From: Dehalococcoidia bacterium
Lineage (GTDB): Bacteria > Chloroflexota > Dehalococcoidia > Bin125
Reading direction: 5' to 3'
DNA length: 63,294 bases
Assembly (NCBI GenBank): GCA_022822855.1
Contig: JAJDYG010000001.1
Location: 1 to 63,294 of the forward strand
Shown here: positions 43,895-53,441 of the stretch, piece after piece
Numbering within the stretch: the first letter of the stretch is position 1
Layout of the letters: each line of letters starts with the position of its first letter
Made by a program: the position numbers and the translations under genes
The notes under the pieces: generated by a model
The model's input: only the letters and a program-made list of their open reading frames with translations
What the model was told of the DNA's origin: nothing
Databases searched by the model: none

Positions 43895-43920
43895 CGAAGC
43901 CCCGCCGGAGCGGGGCTTCG
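43895..43920. terminator. Bidirectional terminator hairpin
   Basis: CGAAGCCCCG-CCGGAG-CGGGGCTTCG, a perfect 10-bp stem with a 6-nt loop, lies between the convergent ends of the permease and aceA genes. It lacks a long T-tract on either side, so termination may be weak or factor-assisted. Confidence 0.7.
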
Positions 43921-43945
43921 TTGGTGTTGACCGGGTCTGCTGCGG

Positions 43946-45274
<1,329 letters not shown>

Positions 45275-45395
45275 CTGGGATCCTCCGTGGCTGTCCGTGG
45301 GCCGAACCTTGGCGTCGACTCACGTCGTGTCGGCTGTCAAGCCGTTATGCCTGTGCTGGATGCTCGCTCACTCTGTCCTGTGTTGTCCCGAGTGT

Positions 45396-45430
45396 CTAGT
45401 CCAGTGCCTAATCCAGGCGCCTAGTCCAGG
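45396..45430 (-). repeat. Tandem duplication of the aceB stop region
   Basis: On the minus strand the end of aceB (CTGGACTAG, the real stop at 45421-45423) is followed by two near copies (CTGGATTAG then CTGGACTAG) with a 12-13-bp period. The copies are non-coding and out of frame with each other. A similar stop-region duplication occurs at 48087-48150. Confidence 0.6.
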
Positions 45431-47016
45431 TACTCGTATGCGGGCAGCGTGAGGAACTCGGTGAACTCCTCGTTGAGCACGAGTTGGTCGAGAATCTCGA
45501 CCGCGTCGCCGTAGCGTGATTCCTCGCTGCCGCCGAGAGAGGCGAGCTCTTCGTCGCGCAGCGATTCATATAGCTCGCTCGTGACCGAGCGGCCGTCGTC
45601 GAGTTCGGCGCCGTGGCGAATCCACTGCCAGATCTGGCCGCGGGAAATCTCCGCCGTCGCCGCGTCCTCCATCAGGTTGTTGATCCCGGCCGCGCCGACC
45701 CCGTTGAGCCAACTGTTGATGTACTGCAGGGCCACGGAAATGTTGGCCCGCACGCCGTCCTCGGAGACCGTCCCGCCGGATTCATCCAGCGAGACCAGCT
45801 CGCCGGCGCTGACCTCGACATCCTCGCGCAGGCGCTCACGCTGGTTGCGCGCGCCGTTGAGGTTCGTCTCGAAGATGTCGCGCGCGACCGAGACGAGGTC
45901 GGGGTGCGCGACCCAGGTGCCGTCGAAGCCGTCTGTAGACTCGCGCTCCTTGTCGGCGCGGACGCCGGTCAGCGCGATTTCGTTGATCTCAGGGTCGCGC
46001 CGCGAGGGAATGAACGCTGCCATGCCGCCCATCGCGTGCGCGCCGCGCTTGTGGCAAGTGCGCACGAGCAGCTCGGTGTAGGCGCGCATGAACGGCGTCG
46101 TCATCGTCACCTGGACGCGATCGGGCAGGGTGAAGGTCGGCTGCGACTTGAACCGCTTGACCGCCGAAAAAATGTAGTCCCAGCGTCCCGCGTTGAGGCC
46201 GGCCGAGTGGTCGCGTAGTTCGTAGAGGATCTCCTCCATCTCGAATGCGGCCGGCAGGGTCTCGATCAGCACGGTCGCGCGGACGCTGCCCTGCGGCACG
46301 CCGAGGTCGTTCTGAGCCTTGACGAACGCGTCGTTCCAGAGGCGCGCCTCGAGGTGTGATTCCAGCTTGGGCAGGTAGAAGTAGGGTCCGGTGCCGCGGG
46401 CGATCCGCTCGGCGGCGTTGTGGAACATGTAGATGCCGAAGTCGAACAGCGAGGCCGAGATCGGCTTACCGTCGACCAGCACGTGCTTCTCATCCAGGTG
46501 CCAGCCGCGCGGACGAATCAGCAGGGTGGCGATCTTCTCGTTCAAGGTGCGGACGGAACCATCGGGGTTCTCGAAGGTGATCTCGTGGCGGACCGCGTCA
46601 CGCGCGTTGATCTGACCGTTGACGATGTTGTCCCAGGTCGGCGAGAGCGCGTCCTCGAAATCGGCCATAAACGCGTCGGCGCCCGAGTTCAGGGCACCAA
46701 TCATCATCTTGCGGTCGACAGGCCCGGTGATCTCGGCCCAACGCTGCTGCAGATCTTCGGGCGTCGACGCGACCTGCCACGAGCTGAAGCGGATTTCCTC
46801 GGTGTCGGAGAGGAAGTCGGGTAGCGCGCCGTTGTCGAACTCGACTTGGCGCTCGTCGCGGCGGGCCAACAGCTCGCGTCGGCGAGCATCGAACTCTCGG
46901 TGCAGGCCCGCGACAAAGGCGAGCGCCTCTTCCGTCAGAATCTCCTCGAACCCCTGCTCGAGGGATCCAATGACTTCTACGCCTTCGGGGGTGCTGATCT
47001 CGGTGGTCTGGGTCAT
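45421..47016 (-). CDS. aceB: Malate synthase A
   Basis: A 531-aa protein from ATG 47016 (AGGAA upstream; the frame to 47052 is longer than the family). The length matches AceB (~530). Motifs: [70 protein letters not shown] and [12 protein letters not shown]. It condenses glyoxylate with acetyl-CoA to malate. It is the first gene of the glyoxylate pair; a candidate promoter lies at 47105-47152. Confidence 0.96.
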   Translation of the reverse strand: MTQTTEISTPEGVEVIGSLEQGFEEILTEEALAFVAGLHREFDARRRELLARRDERQVEFDNGALPDFLSDTEEIRFSSWQVASTPEDLQQRWAEITGPVDRKMMIGALNSGADAFMADFEDALSPTWDNIVNGQINARDAVRHEITFENPDGSVRTLNEKIATLLIRPRGWHLDEKHVLVDGKPISASLFDFGIYMFHNAAERIARGTGPYFYLPKLESHLEARLWNDAFVKAQNDLGVPQGSVRATVLIETLPAAFEMEEILYELRDHSAGLNAGRWDYIFSAVKRFKSQPTFTLPDRVQVTMTTPFMRAYTELLVRTCHKRGAHAMGGMAAFIPSRRDPEINEIALTGVRADKERESTDGFDGTWVAHPDLVSVARDIFETNLNGARNQRERLREDVEVSAGELVSLDESGGTVSEDGVRANISVALQYINSWLNGVGAAGINNLMEDAATAEISRGQIWQWIRHGAELDDGRSVTSELYESLRDEELASLGGSEESRYGDAVEILDQLVLNEEFTEFLTLPAYEYLD

Positions 47017-47104
47017 CGTATGCTTGGTTCCTGCTCGCGGTCTCTCTGCCACTCGGTCCGTTTCGTCGGCCTCTCACGAAGAACGTGGACGCCGCTCGCA
47101 AGTA

Positions 47105-47152
47105 TCGTTTGTGAACGTTTGATTAAGGTACGAATCATGTGGGTGTCGTCAA
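47105..47152 (-). promoter_or_regulatory. Candidate aceB promoter with direct repeat
   Basis: On the minus strand TTGACG (47152-47147), a 16-bp spacer and TACCTT (47130-47125) form a plausible promoter ~110 bp before aceB. Just downstream, on the plus strand, CGTTTGTGAA CGTTTGATTA is a 10-bp-spaced direct repeat that could be an operator. The region is clearly AT-richer than its surroundings. Confidence 0.4.
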
Positions 47153-47347
47153 TAGTAATCGTGATTCTCGATAGATAACTTTGATACCGCAAGTAACACA
47201 ATCGATACAACGAGCACGCCGGTCCTGCTGTCCAAGCGCGTCCGCCTGACCTCACTGCCTGCGGTCCGCGCTTCTTGGCCGCCCTGCAAGGCAGCCTCTT
47301 GAACGCCTCTCTCTTTGCTCCTCGCACGTGTGTCCTATCCGAGTGGT

Positions 47348-47394
47348 CGAACGGACGCGAACGGAGCCGAACAGGCCCGAACCCAGCGAACGCG
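47348..47394 (-). repeat. 10-bp-period direct repeat element, locus 3
   Basis: Plus strand: CGAACGGACG, CGAACGGAGC, CGAACAGGCC, CGAACCCAG, CGAACGCG. These are five units at 10-, 10-, 10- and 9-bp steps, the reverse complement of the GTTCGG units at locus 1. It lies in the divergent gap between aceB and the VOC gene, ~105 bp before the VOC start. The rest of 47153-47498 shows no gene. Confidence 0.7.
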
Positions 47395-47498
47395 CGAAGG
47401 CCGAGAAGCACTCTTCCGCCGACCACCCGACGAACAGCCGGTCGGGAGCGTATCCTGACAATTGCGCAATCGACCACAATCGACGGGGAGCAGGACAC

Positions 47499-48095
47499 AT
47501 GACGACCACGAATGATCAGCCGGTCAAGAACCGCGTCGGCAACTTCAACGTCGGCGGCATCAACCATCTCGCCCTCGTCTGTCGCGATATGCAGCGCACG
47601 GTGGATTTCTACGAGGGTGTGCTGGGCTTCCCCCTGGTCAAGACGATTGAGCTGCCCGGCGACATGGGCCAGCACTTCTTCTTCGACATCGGCAATGGCG
47701 ACTGTCTCGCGTTCTTCAATTTCCCCAACGCTCCCGATCCGGCCCCGGGAATCGCATCGCCCGATCCCGACACCTTCTTCGATCCCTCGGCCGAGCTCGT
47801 CACGGCAATCGCCTCGATGAACCACGTCGCCTTCGATGTCGACCCCGACGAGATCGAGGAGATGCGGGAGCGGCTGATCGAGGCCGGCATCCGCTGCACG
47901 CCGATCCTCAACCACGACGACTCGCCTCGCGGCATCGCGCGCGAGAACCATGAGGGCGTGTTTGTGCGCTCGGTCTACTTCTACGACCCGGACGGGATCA
48001 TGCTCGAACTGGCCGCCTGGACCCGGGCAATGCGCCCCGACGACGTTCGCCACGCGCCCGCTCGAGCGGCAACCGCCGCCGTGCTGGCGGACTAG
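47499..48095 (+). CDS. VOC-family (glyoxalase/dioxygenase fold) protein
   Basis: A 198-aa protein from ATG 47499 with GGGGAG/AGGA upstream; the longer frame to 47328 crosses the 10-bp repeat array. The VOC pattern is clear: GGINHLALVCRDMQRTVDFYEGVLGFPLV (first metal His), MNHVAFDVDPDEIEEMRERL (second), and YFYDPDGIMLELAAW (Glu ligand). One-domain VOC proteins include lyases, isomerases and extradiol dioxygenases; the substrate is unknown. The stop codon lies inside a 24-bp tandem repeat. Confidence 0.85.
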   Translation: MTTTNDQPVKNRVGNFNVGGINHLALVCRDMQRTVDFYEGVLGFPLVKTIELPGDMGQHFFFDIGNGDCLAFFNFPNAPDPAPGIASPDPDTFFDPSAELVTAIASMNHVAFDVDPDEIEEMRERLIEAGIRCTPILNHDDSPRGIARENHEGVFVRSVYFYDPDGIMLELAAWTRAMRPDDVRHAPARAATAAVLAD

Positions 48096-48150
48096 CCGCC
48101 AACATCTGAGGCGGACTAGCCGCCAACACCTGAGGCGGACTGACCGCGAC
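48087..48150 (+). repeat. 24-bp tandem repeat spanning the VOC stop codon
   Basis: Units 48087-48110 and 48111-48134 differ at one base (GCGGACTAGCCGCCAACAYC then TGAG) and a partial third follows from 48135. Each unit contains GCGGACTAG, the last two sense codons plus stop of the VOC gene, and a GGCGG-ACTAG-CCGCC hairpin. The rest of 48151-48361 holds no gene and is presumably the sigma-factor promoter region. Confidence 0.75.
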
Positions 48151-48361
48151 TCAGTCGCCCCCAACACACCTCAACCGTCACTGGTAGACGTTGGCGCTGC
48201 CCGCGTGATGCCGGACGCATGCCCGGCGTACAGCGGATTGCAGTCGCCCTTGCGATCGGGAACAAACCCGTGTCCATTTCCGTACTGTCGTTAAGCGCGC
48301 TGGTTCGTCGGTGCACGGAGCATCGGACGAGCGCGGTAGCACTGAATGAAAGGGGGATCGG

Positions 48362-50020
48362 ATGACGTTCGAGCAACGACTCGACCACGACGTCGCTGAC
48401 TACGAAGCGCACGTCGAGGAACCAAGCGAGGTGAGTGGCGATGAGCGACACACCACGCCGGAGGCGACCATGGACAAGGTGTTAGACCACGCGATTGACA
48501 GGGCGACGGACCGGACGATTCCCCTCGTCGGCTTCGACATCACCGGCACCCGTGCTCCGAAAAAGGATGTCGCGGCTGCCTGGCGGCGACGAATGAGCGA
48601 CGCCACGCGACCCCCGCTGCGACTGGCATCGGCGGCGCACCCCTGGGACTTCGTCAGCGAACTGAACGGCGAGGACGTCAAGGCGGCCGCGCCGGCCAAG
48701 CGCAAGACGCGACGGCGCCGAGCCGTCAATCCCGATGCCGATCCGGACATCGACGCCACCCGCACTTACTTCAACGAGATCGGCCGCCGGCCACTGCTGA
48801 CCGCCGAGCAGGAGCAGGAGCTGGGCGCGGCGATCGAACGGGCCCGCTGGATCGACGCCCTGGAGCAAGGACTCAGCGAGCAACTCGGCCACGAGCCGCG
48901 TCCGATGCAGGTCTGGACCGAGCTGCTGCGTCAGCTCGCGGAGCTGCAGTTCGTCACGCACATGGCTGCGCATTGCCTCTACCTCAACACCCTCGCCCAC
49001 GAGGATCTGTTCGCCCACGAGCGCTTCCGCGAAGCCGTCGACGGCAAGCTGGACACGCACTTCGTCTCCCGCCTCAGCGCCGACTGTGGCCTCGAGCCAG
49101 AGTACGTCGCCGACCTCGTGATCGCGCTCTCGGTCGTGACCTCGATTGTGACGCCTCGGCTCTACCGACGCTCGATCCTCGCGCTGGCAGCGAACGGCAA
49201 CGTCGACGAGCTGCCCGAGGAAGCGGAGACGCTACTCTCCGCCGACGCCGGCCTGGTGCGCCGAGCCGAGCGTCGGCTGACCGAGACCAAGTGGGACGGC
49301 TACGACGCCGAGCGGACGATGTACGTCTCCAACCTGCGTCTGGTCGTTTCGGTCTCGAAGAAGTACCAGAAGAAGGGCCTGCATCTGCTCGACCTGATCC
49401 AGGAGGGCAACGTCGGCCTCTTCCGCGCCGTCGAGAAGTTCGACTACCGGAAGGGCAACAAGTTCTCGACCTACGCGACTTGGTGGATCCGCCAGGCGGT
49501 CACGCGCTCCCTGGCCGACACCGCCAACTTGATCCGCGTTCCGGTCCACACCACCGAGCTGATCAACAAGCTCAACCGCGCCGAGCGCCGGCTGCGCCAG
49601 GAGTTCCAGGCACAGCCGACCGACGCCGATCTGGCGCTGGAGCTGGACGAGTCCGAGGAACGAGTCCGCGCGCTGCGGCGCATCTCGATGACGCCGGCCT
49701 CGCTGGACAAGAGCGTCTCGGATGAGGACGACGACTCCGACCTCACCCGGTTCCTCGCCGACGAGGACACCCCCTCGCCGGAGGACGAAGTCCTGCACAA
49801 GGCGCTGGCCGGTCTGACCCGGCAGGCGCTCGACCGACTGGAACCTCGCGAAGCTGCGGTGCTGGCGATGCGCTTCGGCATCGAGGACGGTACCGAGTAC
49901 ACGCTGGAGCAGGTCGGAGAGCGCTTCGGTCTGACTCGCGAACGGATCCGGCAAATCCAGGCCAAGGCCTATCGAGAGCTGCGTAAAGACCCCGAACTGC
50001 GCCACCTGCGCGAGCGCTAG
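48362..50020 (+). CDS. RNA polymerase sigma factor, sigma-70 (primary/RpoD-like)
   Basis: A 552-aa protein with GGGGG ahead of ATG 48362. Region 1.2 is [22 protein letters not shown]; a ~140-residue non-conserved stretch separates it from region 2 ([45 protein letters not shown], as consecutive motifs), with [18 protein letters not shown] for -10 recognition. Region 3 follows, and region 4.2 ends [28 protein letters not shown]. An acidic linker precedes region 4. This is a group 1/2 sigma factor; the charged N-terminal ~130 residues have no recognised motif. It may be the housekeeping factor or a close paralogue. Confidence 0.9.
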   Translation: MTFEQRLDHDVADYEAHVEEPSEVSGDERHTTPEATMDKVLDHAIDRATDRTIPLVGFDITGTRAPKKDVAAAWRRRMSDATRPPLRLASAAHPWDFVSELNGEDVKAAAPAKRKTRRRRAVNPDADPDIDATRTYFNEIGRRPLLTAEQEQELGAAIERARWIDALEQGLSEQLGHEPRPMQVWTELLRQLAELQFVTHMAAHCLYLNTLAHEDLFAHERFREAVDGKLDTHFVSRLSADCGLEPEYVADLVIALSVVTSIVTPRLYRRSILALAANGNVDELPEEAETLLSADAGLVRRAERRLTETKWDGYDAERTMYVSNLRLVVSVSKKYQKKGLHLLDLIQEGNVGLFRAVEKFDYRKGNKFSTYATWWIRQAVTRSLADTANLIRVPVHTTELINKLNRAERRLRQEFQAQPTDADLALELDESEERVRALRRISMTPASLDKSVSDEDDDSDLTRFLADEDTPSPEDEVLHKALAGLTRQALDRLEPREAAVLAMRFGIEDGTEYTLEQVGERFGLTRERIRQIQAKAYRELRKDPELRHLRER

Positions 50021-50022
50021 CC

Positions 50023-50055
50023 GACATGTCTCTCCGCTCGGCGGAGGGACATGTC
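50023..50055 (+). terminator. Hairpin after the sigma factor gene
   Basis: GACATGTC-CTCCGC arms pair with GCGGAG-GACATGTC around a short loop, giving a near-perfect ~14-bp stem 3 bp after the stop codon. There is no T-tract. Confidence 0.6.
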
Positions 50056-50068
50056 ACTCTCCTAATCC

Positions 50069-50112
50069 TCTCCCCCCTCTGGGGGGAGATGTTCCTTAGG
50101 GACAGAGGGGGG
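50069..50112. repeat. Family C palindromic repeat
   Basis: CTCCCCCCTCTGGGGGGAG followed by ATGTTCCTTAGGGACAGAGGGGG, the same layout as at 7215-7263: a tight CT/GA hairpin, a second small hairpin, then a G run. It lies just upstream of the tRNA-Gly pair. Confidence 0.7.
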
Positions 50113-50134
50113 CGCCCGCTAAGCTGATCAACGC

Positions 50135-50220
50135 GCGGGGGTAGCTCAGGGGTAGAGCTCCTGCCTTCCAAGCAGGTGGCCGCGCCCAAAAGCACCGACA
50201 GGCGAATCCCGTCCCCCCGC
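50135..50220 (+). pseudogene. Decayed tRNA-Gly copy with disrupted T-arm
   Basis: The first ~53 nt are identical to the intact tRNA at 50248, including the anticodon loop CTTCCAA. At the T-arm the expected GGTT is replaced by an 18-nt segment (CCCAAAAGCACCGACAGG) before CGAATCCCG and the acceptor strand resume. The T-stem cannot form normally, so the copy is probably non-functional. The two copies are offset by 113 bp. Confidence 0.75.
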
Positions 50221-50247
50221 CCGTCCGGTACGCTCATAGGGACCAAC

Positions 50248-50322
50248 GCGGGGGTAGCTCAGGGGTAGAGCTCCTGCCTTCCAAGCAGGTGGCCGCGGGT
50301 TCGAATCCCGTCCCCCGCTCCA
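50248..50322 (+). tRNA. tRNA-Gly (anticodon TCC)
   Basis: A complete cloverleaf: acceptor GCGGGGG/CCCCCGC, D-arm GCTC..GAGC, anticodon stem CCTGC/GCAGG with loop CTTCCAA (anticodon TCC, reads GGA/GGG), T-arm CGGGTTCGAATCCCG, and encoded CCA at 50320-50322. Confidence 0.95.
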
Positions 50323-50328
50323 TCCCGG

Positions 50329-50410
50329 TCCCCGACTCGTTCGGGGACCCGCTCCAGTTGTCTCCCCTCACCCCGGCTCCGGGGGGGAGATGCGGAAGGC
50401 TGAAGGGGGT
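50329..50410. repeat. Family B then family C palindromes
   Basis: A family B hairpin (TCCCCGACTCGTTCGGGGA, 50329-50347) and its CCCGCTCC tail follow the tRNA, then a family C unit (CTCCCCTCACCCC...GGGGGGGAG) runs to ~50410. They separate the tRNA from the convergent GyrI-like gene and may act as terminators. Confidence 0.65.
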
Positions 50411-50414
50411 CCCC

Positions 50415-50867
50415 CTACTCCAGCGGCAAGAAGATCTCCGTGTGCCACTTCGACGGGTCCGGCTCTGCCTCCGGGTCGGTGATGTAACGCTCGATCGGCC
50501 CCGAGCTCGGCGCGCGGCCAAGCTCCTGAACAAACGACCAGACCGACTCATGCGTCTGGCCGAGTCGGTCGTACGGCCCAAAGTGATCAGCCTTGACCGC
50601 GTCGCAGGCGGGTAGCTCCAACAGCTCGAGCGGCTCGCCCGGCTGAACACCTTCGCCAATCTCGATCCCCGCCGAGAGCGACATCTGGTTCGCGTCCATC
50701 GAGTGGTAGACCGCGATCACGTGCCCCATATCGGTCACACCTTGCTCGGTCAGCCCCGCATGCACCGCTGGGAAGATGCGCGCGAATGTAGCGGGTAACT
50801 CCTCGGTCGATGCCTCGGCGTGCATCACCGCCGCTCGCCTGGCTGGCAACTGAACGACTTCCGGCAT
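50415..50867 (-). CDS. GyrI-like small-molecule-binding domain protein
   Basis: A 150-aa protein from ATG 50867, fixed by GGAGG 7 nt upstream and by its paralogue's length. The SBM/GyrI-like pattern is MHAEASTEELPATFARIFPAVHAGL, VIAVYHSMDANQMSLSAGIEIGEG, KADHFGPYDRLGQTHESVWSFV and WHTEIFLPLE. Stand-alone domains of this type bind hydrophobic ligands or, in GyrI, inhibit gyrase. It is tandem with a paralogue 48 bp upstream. Confidence 0.78.
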   Translation of the reverse strand: MPEVVQLPARRAAVMHAEASTEELPATFARIFPAVHAGLTEQGVTDMGHVIAVYHSMDANQMSLSAGIEIGEGVQPGEPLELLELPACDAVKADHFGPYDRLGQTHESVWSFVQELGRAPSSGPIERYITDPEAEPDPSKWHTEIFLPLE

Positions 50868-50915
50868 GACGATCCTCCGCTCCTGGCTCTGCACCGAGGT
50901 CTGCTCGCCCACAGG

Positions 50916-51374
50916 CTACGACAGCGGCAACCAAATCTCCGTGTGCCACTTCAACTGGTCCGGTTCGGAGTCGGGCATCGTCAGATAGCGCTCAATCACC
51001 ATCCCGCTCGGCCTTCGACCCTGCCCCGTAAGTTCAGACTCCAACTGAGCCTGGCTTCGGCGAAAGTCGTCGAACAGATACGGACCGAAGTGATCGATCA
51101 TGCCCGCCTCGCAGCCGCCCAACTCGAGCAGCACCAACGGCTTCGCCGGCTCGAAATCGTCGGCCACTTCCATCCCAGCCGAAAGAACGAGTTCGTCCTC
51201 GCCGATCGAGTGGTAGACCGCGACGACTTCGCCGAGCTCGGGCGGACCCTGCGCCTGCAGCGCGTCCCAGACCGCGGGGTACATCTGCGCGAAGGCGGCC
51301 ACCAACTCATCACGCGTCGTCACCGCGTGAATCACCGCGGTGCGGCGCTTCGGCAGCCACCCGATCAGCGGCAT
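50916..51374 (-). CDS. GyrI-like small-molecule-binding domain protein, paralogue
   Basis: A 152-aa protein homologous to its neighbour along the full length: IHAVTTRDELVAAFAQMYPAVWDAL, VVAVYHSIGEDELVLSAGMEV, MIDHFGPYLFDDFRRSQAQLE and KWHTEIWLPLS. Its start overlaps the 3' end of the 5-FCL gene by 10 nt, so it is translationally linked to folate metabolism. The ligand is unknown; duplication suggests two related compounds. Confidence 0.78.
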   Translation of the reverse strand: MPLIGWLPKRRTAVIHAVTTRDELVAAFAQMYPAVWDALQAQGPPELGEVVAVYHSIGEDELVLSAGMEVADDFEPAKPLVLLELGGCEAGMIDHFGPYLFDDFRRSQAQLESELTGQGRRPSGMVIERYLTMPDSEPDQLKWHTEIWLPLS

Positions 51375-51928
51375 CGAATCACTCGCAACTCGGTCACGAT
51401 CCAGTCCATCGACTGGTCATGCGCGGCCACCGGCAACGCCTCCACCAGCTGCATCTCGTATGACAGACCCACGCGCGTCGCCGCATGCTGAGCCAGAAAC
51501 AGATCGTAGTATCCGCCGCCCATCCCCAATCGCGATCCGTCGACGGTGAACGCCACGCCGGGGACGATGATCAGGTCGGCGAGACCAGGAGCGAGGGGCG
51601 GGCACCGCTCGGGATCCGGTTCGCGCAGACCAAAGGCCGTGTCTGCCAACTTCGACAGATCGCTCAGTTCGCGATGCTCCAGTTGTCCATGAGGGCGGAC
51701 GCGCGGAGAGATCACCCGCTTGCGCTGAACCAGCGCACATTCAATCGGGCGCTCAGTCAGCACCTCGCCTGGCAGCGCGCCAACGTAACTATGGATCGTC
51801 GATGCCTGTTTCCAGGCATCGAGCGCTGTCAAGCGGGCTGAAATCGCAGCCGACCAACCGTCGACCAGATCCTCGGACAGCGCGCCGCGCGTTCGGCGCA
51901 ACCTGCGTCGTAGATCGGCTTTGGACAT
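51365..51928 (-). CDS. 5-formyltetrahydrofolate cyclo-ligase
   Basis: A 187-aa protein from ATG 51928; a TTG 18 nt upstream (51946) is an alternative. Signatures: MSKADLRRRLRRTRGALS at the start, IHSYVGALPGEVLT, DLIIVPGVAFTVDGSRLGMGGGYYDLFL (ATP/substrate loop). It converts 5-formyl-THF to 5,10-methenyl-THF with ATP. The DNA just upstream of the ATG shows a 9-bp-period repeat (SDLSDLPDM-type codons). Confidence 0.85.
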   Translation of the reverse strand: MSKADLRRRLRRTRGALSEDLVDGWSAAISARLTALDAWKQASTIHSYVGALPGEVLTERPIECALVQRKRVISPRVRPHGQLEHRELSDLSKLADTAFGLREPDPERCPPLAPGLADLIIVPGVAFTVDGSRLGMGGGYYDLFLAQHAATRVGLSYEMQLVEALPVAAHDQSMDWIVTELRVIRCR

Positions 51929-51973
51929 GTCAGGCAAGTCGGACAAATCAGAGACAGCAAAGCGGCGCGGACG

Positions 51974-52819
51974 CTACGGCAATCCCGCGCCGCCGACCTC
52001 GACATCAAACGCGCGGATGCGTCCCCGTCGGGGGTCGCCAGGCTGCGGATTTGACGTCGGCGCTTCGAGCGAGAACAGCGTCCTGCGGTCGGTCCCGCCC
52101 AGCATGCAGGCGTACACGCCCATATCGGGCACCTCAATCCGCTCCAACACCGCGCCGCCCTCTGCGACCCGCACCAGCGCGCCCGGATTGGTCGGCACAG
52201 CCACCCAGACCGCGCCATCCGCGTCCAGGGCGATGCCGTCGGGCGGGAAGCCCAGCTCGGCCCAGACTCGCTGGTTGGACAGCGACCGGTCATCCTCGAC
52301 GTCGAATGCGGTCAGTCGCTGGCCCCAGCTCTCGCCGACGATCAACGTCTTGCCGTCGGGAGTGATCACGGTGCCGTTGGGGAATTGCAGGTCATCGGCC
52401 ACGACGGAGGCCTCGCCGTCGGGCGTGACCATGACCATCGTCGTCGCCCGAGGCGGCGAACCATCGGTGATGTCGAAGCCGAAATTGCCGATGTACGAGT
52501 TGCCCTCCGAGTCCGTCACCATGTCGTTGCAGTGGTACGGCGCCTTGTCCGAGATATCGGCCACCTCCCACAGTCCGTCCGGATCGAGACGAAGCAGCTT
52601 GCGGTCGGTCATCGAGACGATCAGCAGGCGGCCGTCGGGCAGGAATCCCAACCCCGAAGGCTGGTTGGGAACCTCAACGATCGTCTCCCGCTCCCCGTCG
52701 GGCGTAACCGCGACGACCTCGTGCGCATGCATGTCGGAAAACCACAGCCGCCCCTCAAACCATCGCGGCCCCTCCGGGAACACAAGTCCATCAAGTATCA
52801 GTCGGGCTTCGCGCGACAC
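51974..52819 (-). CDS. SMP-30/gluconolactonase/LRE-like hydrolase
   Basis: A 281-aa six-bladed propeller protein from GTG 52819 (AGAGGA upstream). Metal ligands are in FPEGPRW (Glu), YHCNDMV (Asn), LQFPNGTV (Asn) and FPPDGIALD (Asp), the SMP-30 set. Family members hydrolyse lactones such as gluconolactone. It could be co-transcribed with the TA pair upstream and the 5-FCL gene downstream. Confidence 0.87.
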   Translation of the reverse strand: MSREARLILDGLVFPEGPRWFEGRLWFSDMHAHEVVAVTPDGERETIVEVPNQPSGLGFLPDGRLLIVSMTDRKLLRLDPDGLWEVADISDKAPYHCNDMVTDSEGNSYIGNFGFDITDGSPPRATTMVMVTPDGEASVVADDLQFPNGTVITPDGKTLIVGESWGQRLTAFDVEDDRSLSNQRVWAELGFPPDGIALDADGAVWVAVPTNPGALVRVAEGGAVLERIEVPDMGVYACMLGGTDRRTLFSLEAPTSNPQPGDPRRGRIRAFDVEVGGAGLP

Positions 52820-52833
52820 TATGAGTCCTCTAT

Positions 52834-53094
52834 CTAGTCTGCCTGCGCAAGATCCTTGCGTTCGGCCTCTGCAGCAAGTCGGTCAGCCTCGGCCAATGCG
52901 GCGTTCTTGATGAACCTGGTCACCCCTACGGGCCCTCTGGGGATCCCGGCCTTCAGACGATTGATCTCCGCCCTGTCGAACTCGACCTCGATCCTCCAGA
53001 TCCCGGGCCCTTTCCTGGATGGGTCATAGGGAATCTCAGTCGCCTGCTCAATCGGCGGATTCACCGTGTGCCATTCATCTCCATGTTCACTCAT
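52834..53094 (-). CDS. BrnA-like antitoxin, copy 2
   Basis: An 86-aa protein whose core WRIEVEFDRAEINRLKAGIP...VTRFIKNAALAEADRLAAEA aligns with copy 1 (39193-39450). Its ATG at 53094 overlaps the toxin's last base, so it is coupled to the toxin. Compared with copy 1 the N-terminal ~30 residues diverge, which would allow partner specificity. Confidence 0.65.
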   Translation of the reverse strand: MSEHGDEWHTVNPPIEQATEIPYDPSRKGPGIWRIEVEFDRAEINRLKAGIPRGPVGVTRFIKNAALAEADRLAAEAERKDLAQAD

Positions 53095-53429
53095 CAGCGA
53101 CTGGTCTTTCCTCCTGGTTGATCGTACCGATTCCTCTCAGCCTTTGTGCAAGGCCATCCAGGGATGACCTGTGACAATCCTCGTTCGTCCGGGGGATGGA
53201 GAATGATCGTAAGCAGTCTGCCCTTGAAGTCCGGACCGATCATGAGGACGCGCTCCGGGCGAAGACGAAGCCGTCCGTCATCGTCTGTGAAGTACTCCGA
53301 CTTCTGGTCAAAATACTTGGCTGGACCTTCCCAGACCTCATCAGCATCTCCATAGACCAGTCCGTGCTTCCACAGATGTGTGTCACTGGCGTCGTTACCA
53401 TCCAGTCCACCGTACGGAATCTCTGGCAT
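53094..53429 (-). CDS. BrnT-like ribonuclease toxin, copy 2
   Basis: A 111-aa protein from ATG 53429. It shares with copy 1 the blocks HLWKHGLVYGDADEVWEGPAKYFDQ, VLMIGPDFKGRLLTIILHPP and a C-terminal KAERNRYDQPGG. The BrnT-like reading is based on motif order, not a database match. The gene begins 12 bp after pyrK, exactly where pyrD often lies in other genomes. Confidence 0.62.
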   Translation of the reverse strand: MPEIPYGGLDGNDASDTHLWKHGLVYGDADEVWEGPAKYFDQKSEYFTDDDGRLRLRPERVLMIGPDFKGRLLTIILHPPDERGLSQVIPGWPCTKAERNRYDQPGGKTSR

Positions 53430-53441
53430 CCGAAGCCCGCC

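Noticed and set aside
50135..50220. Second functional tRNA-Gly or an intron-containing tRNA
   Set aside because: The altered segment removes T-stem pairing and is not at a usual intron site, so it is better read as a decayed copy.
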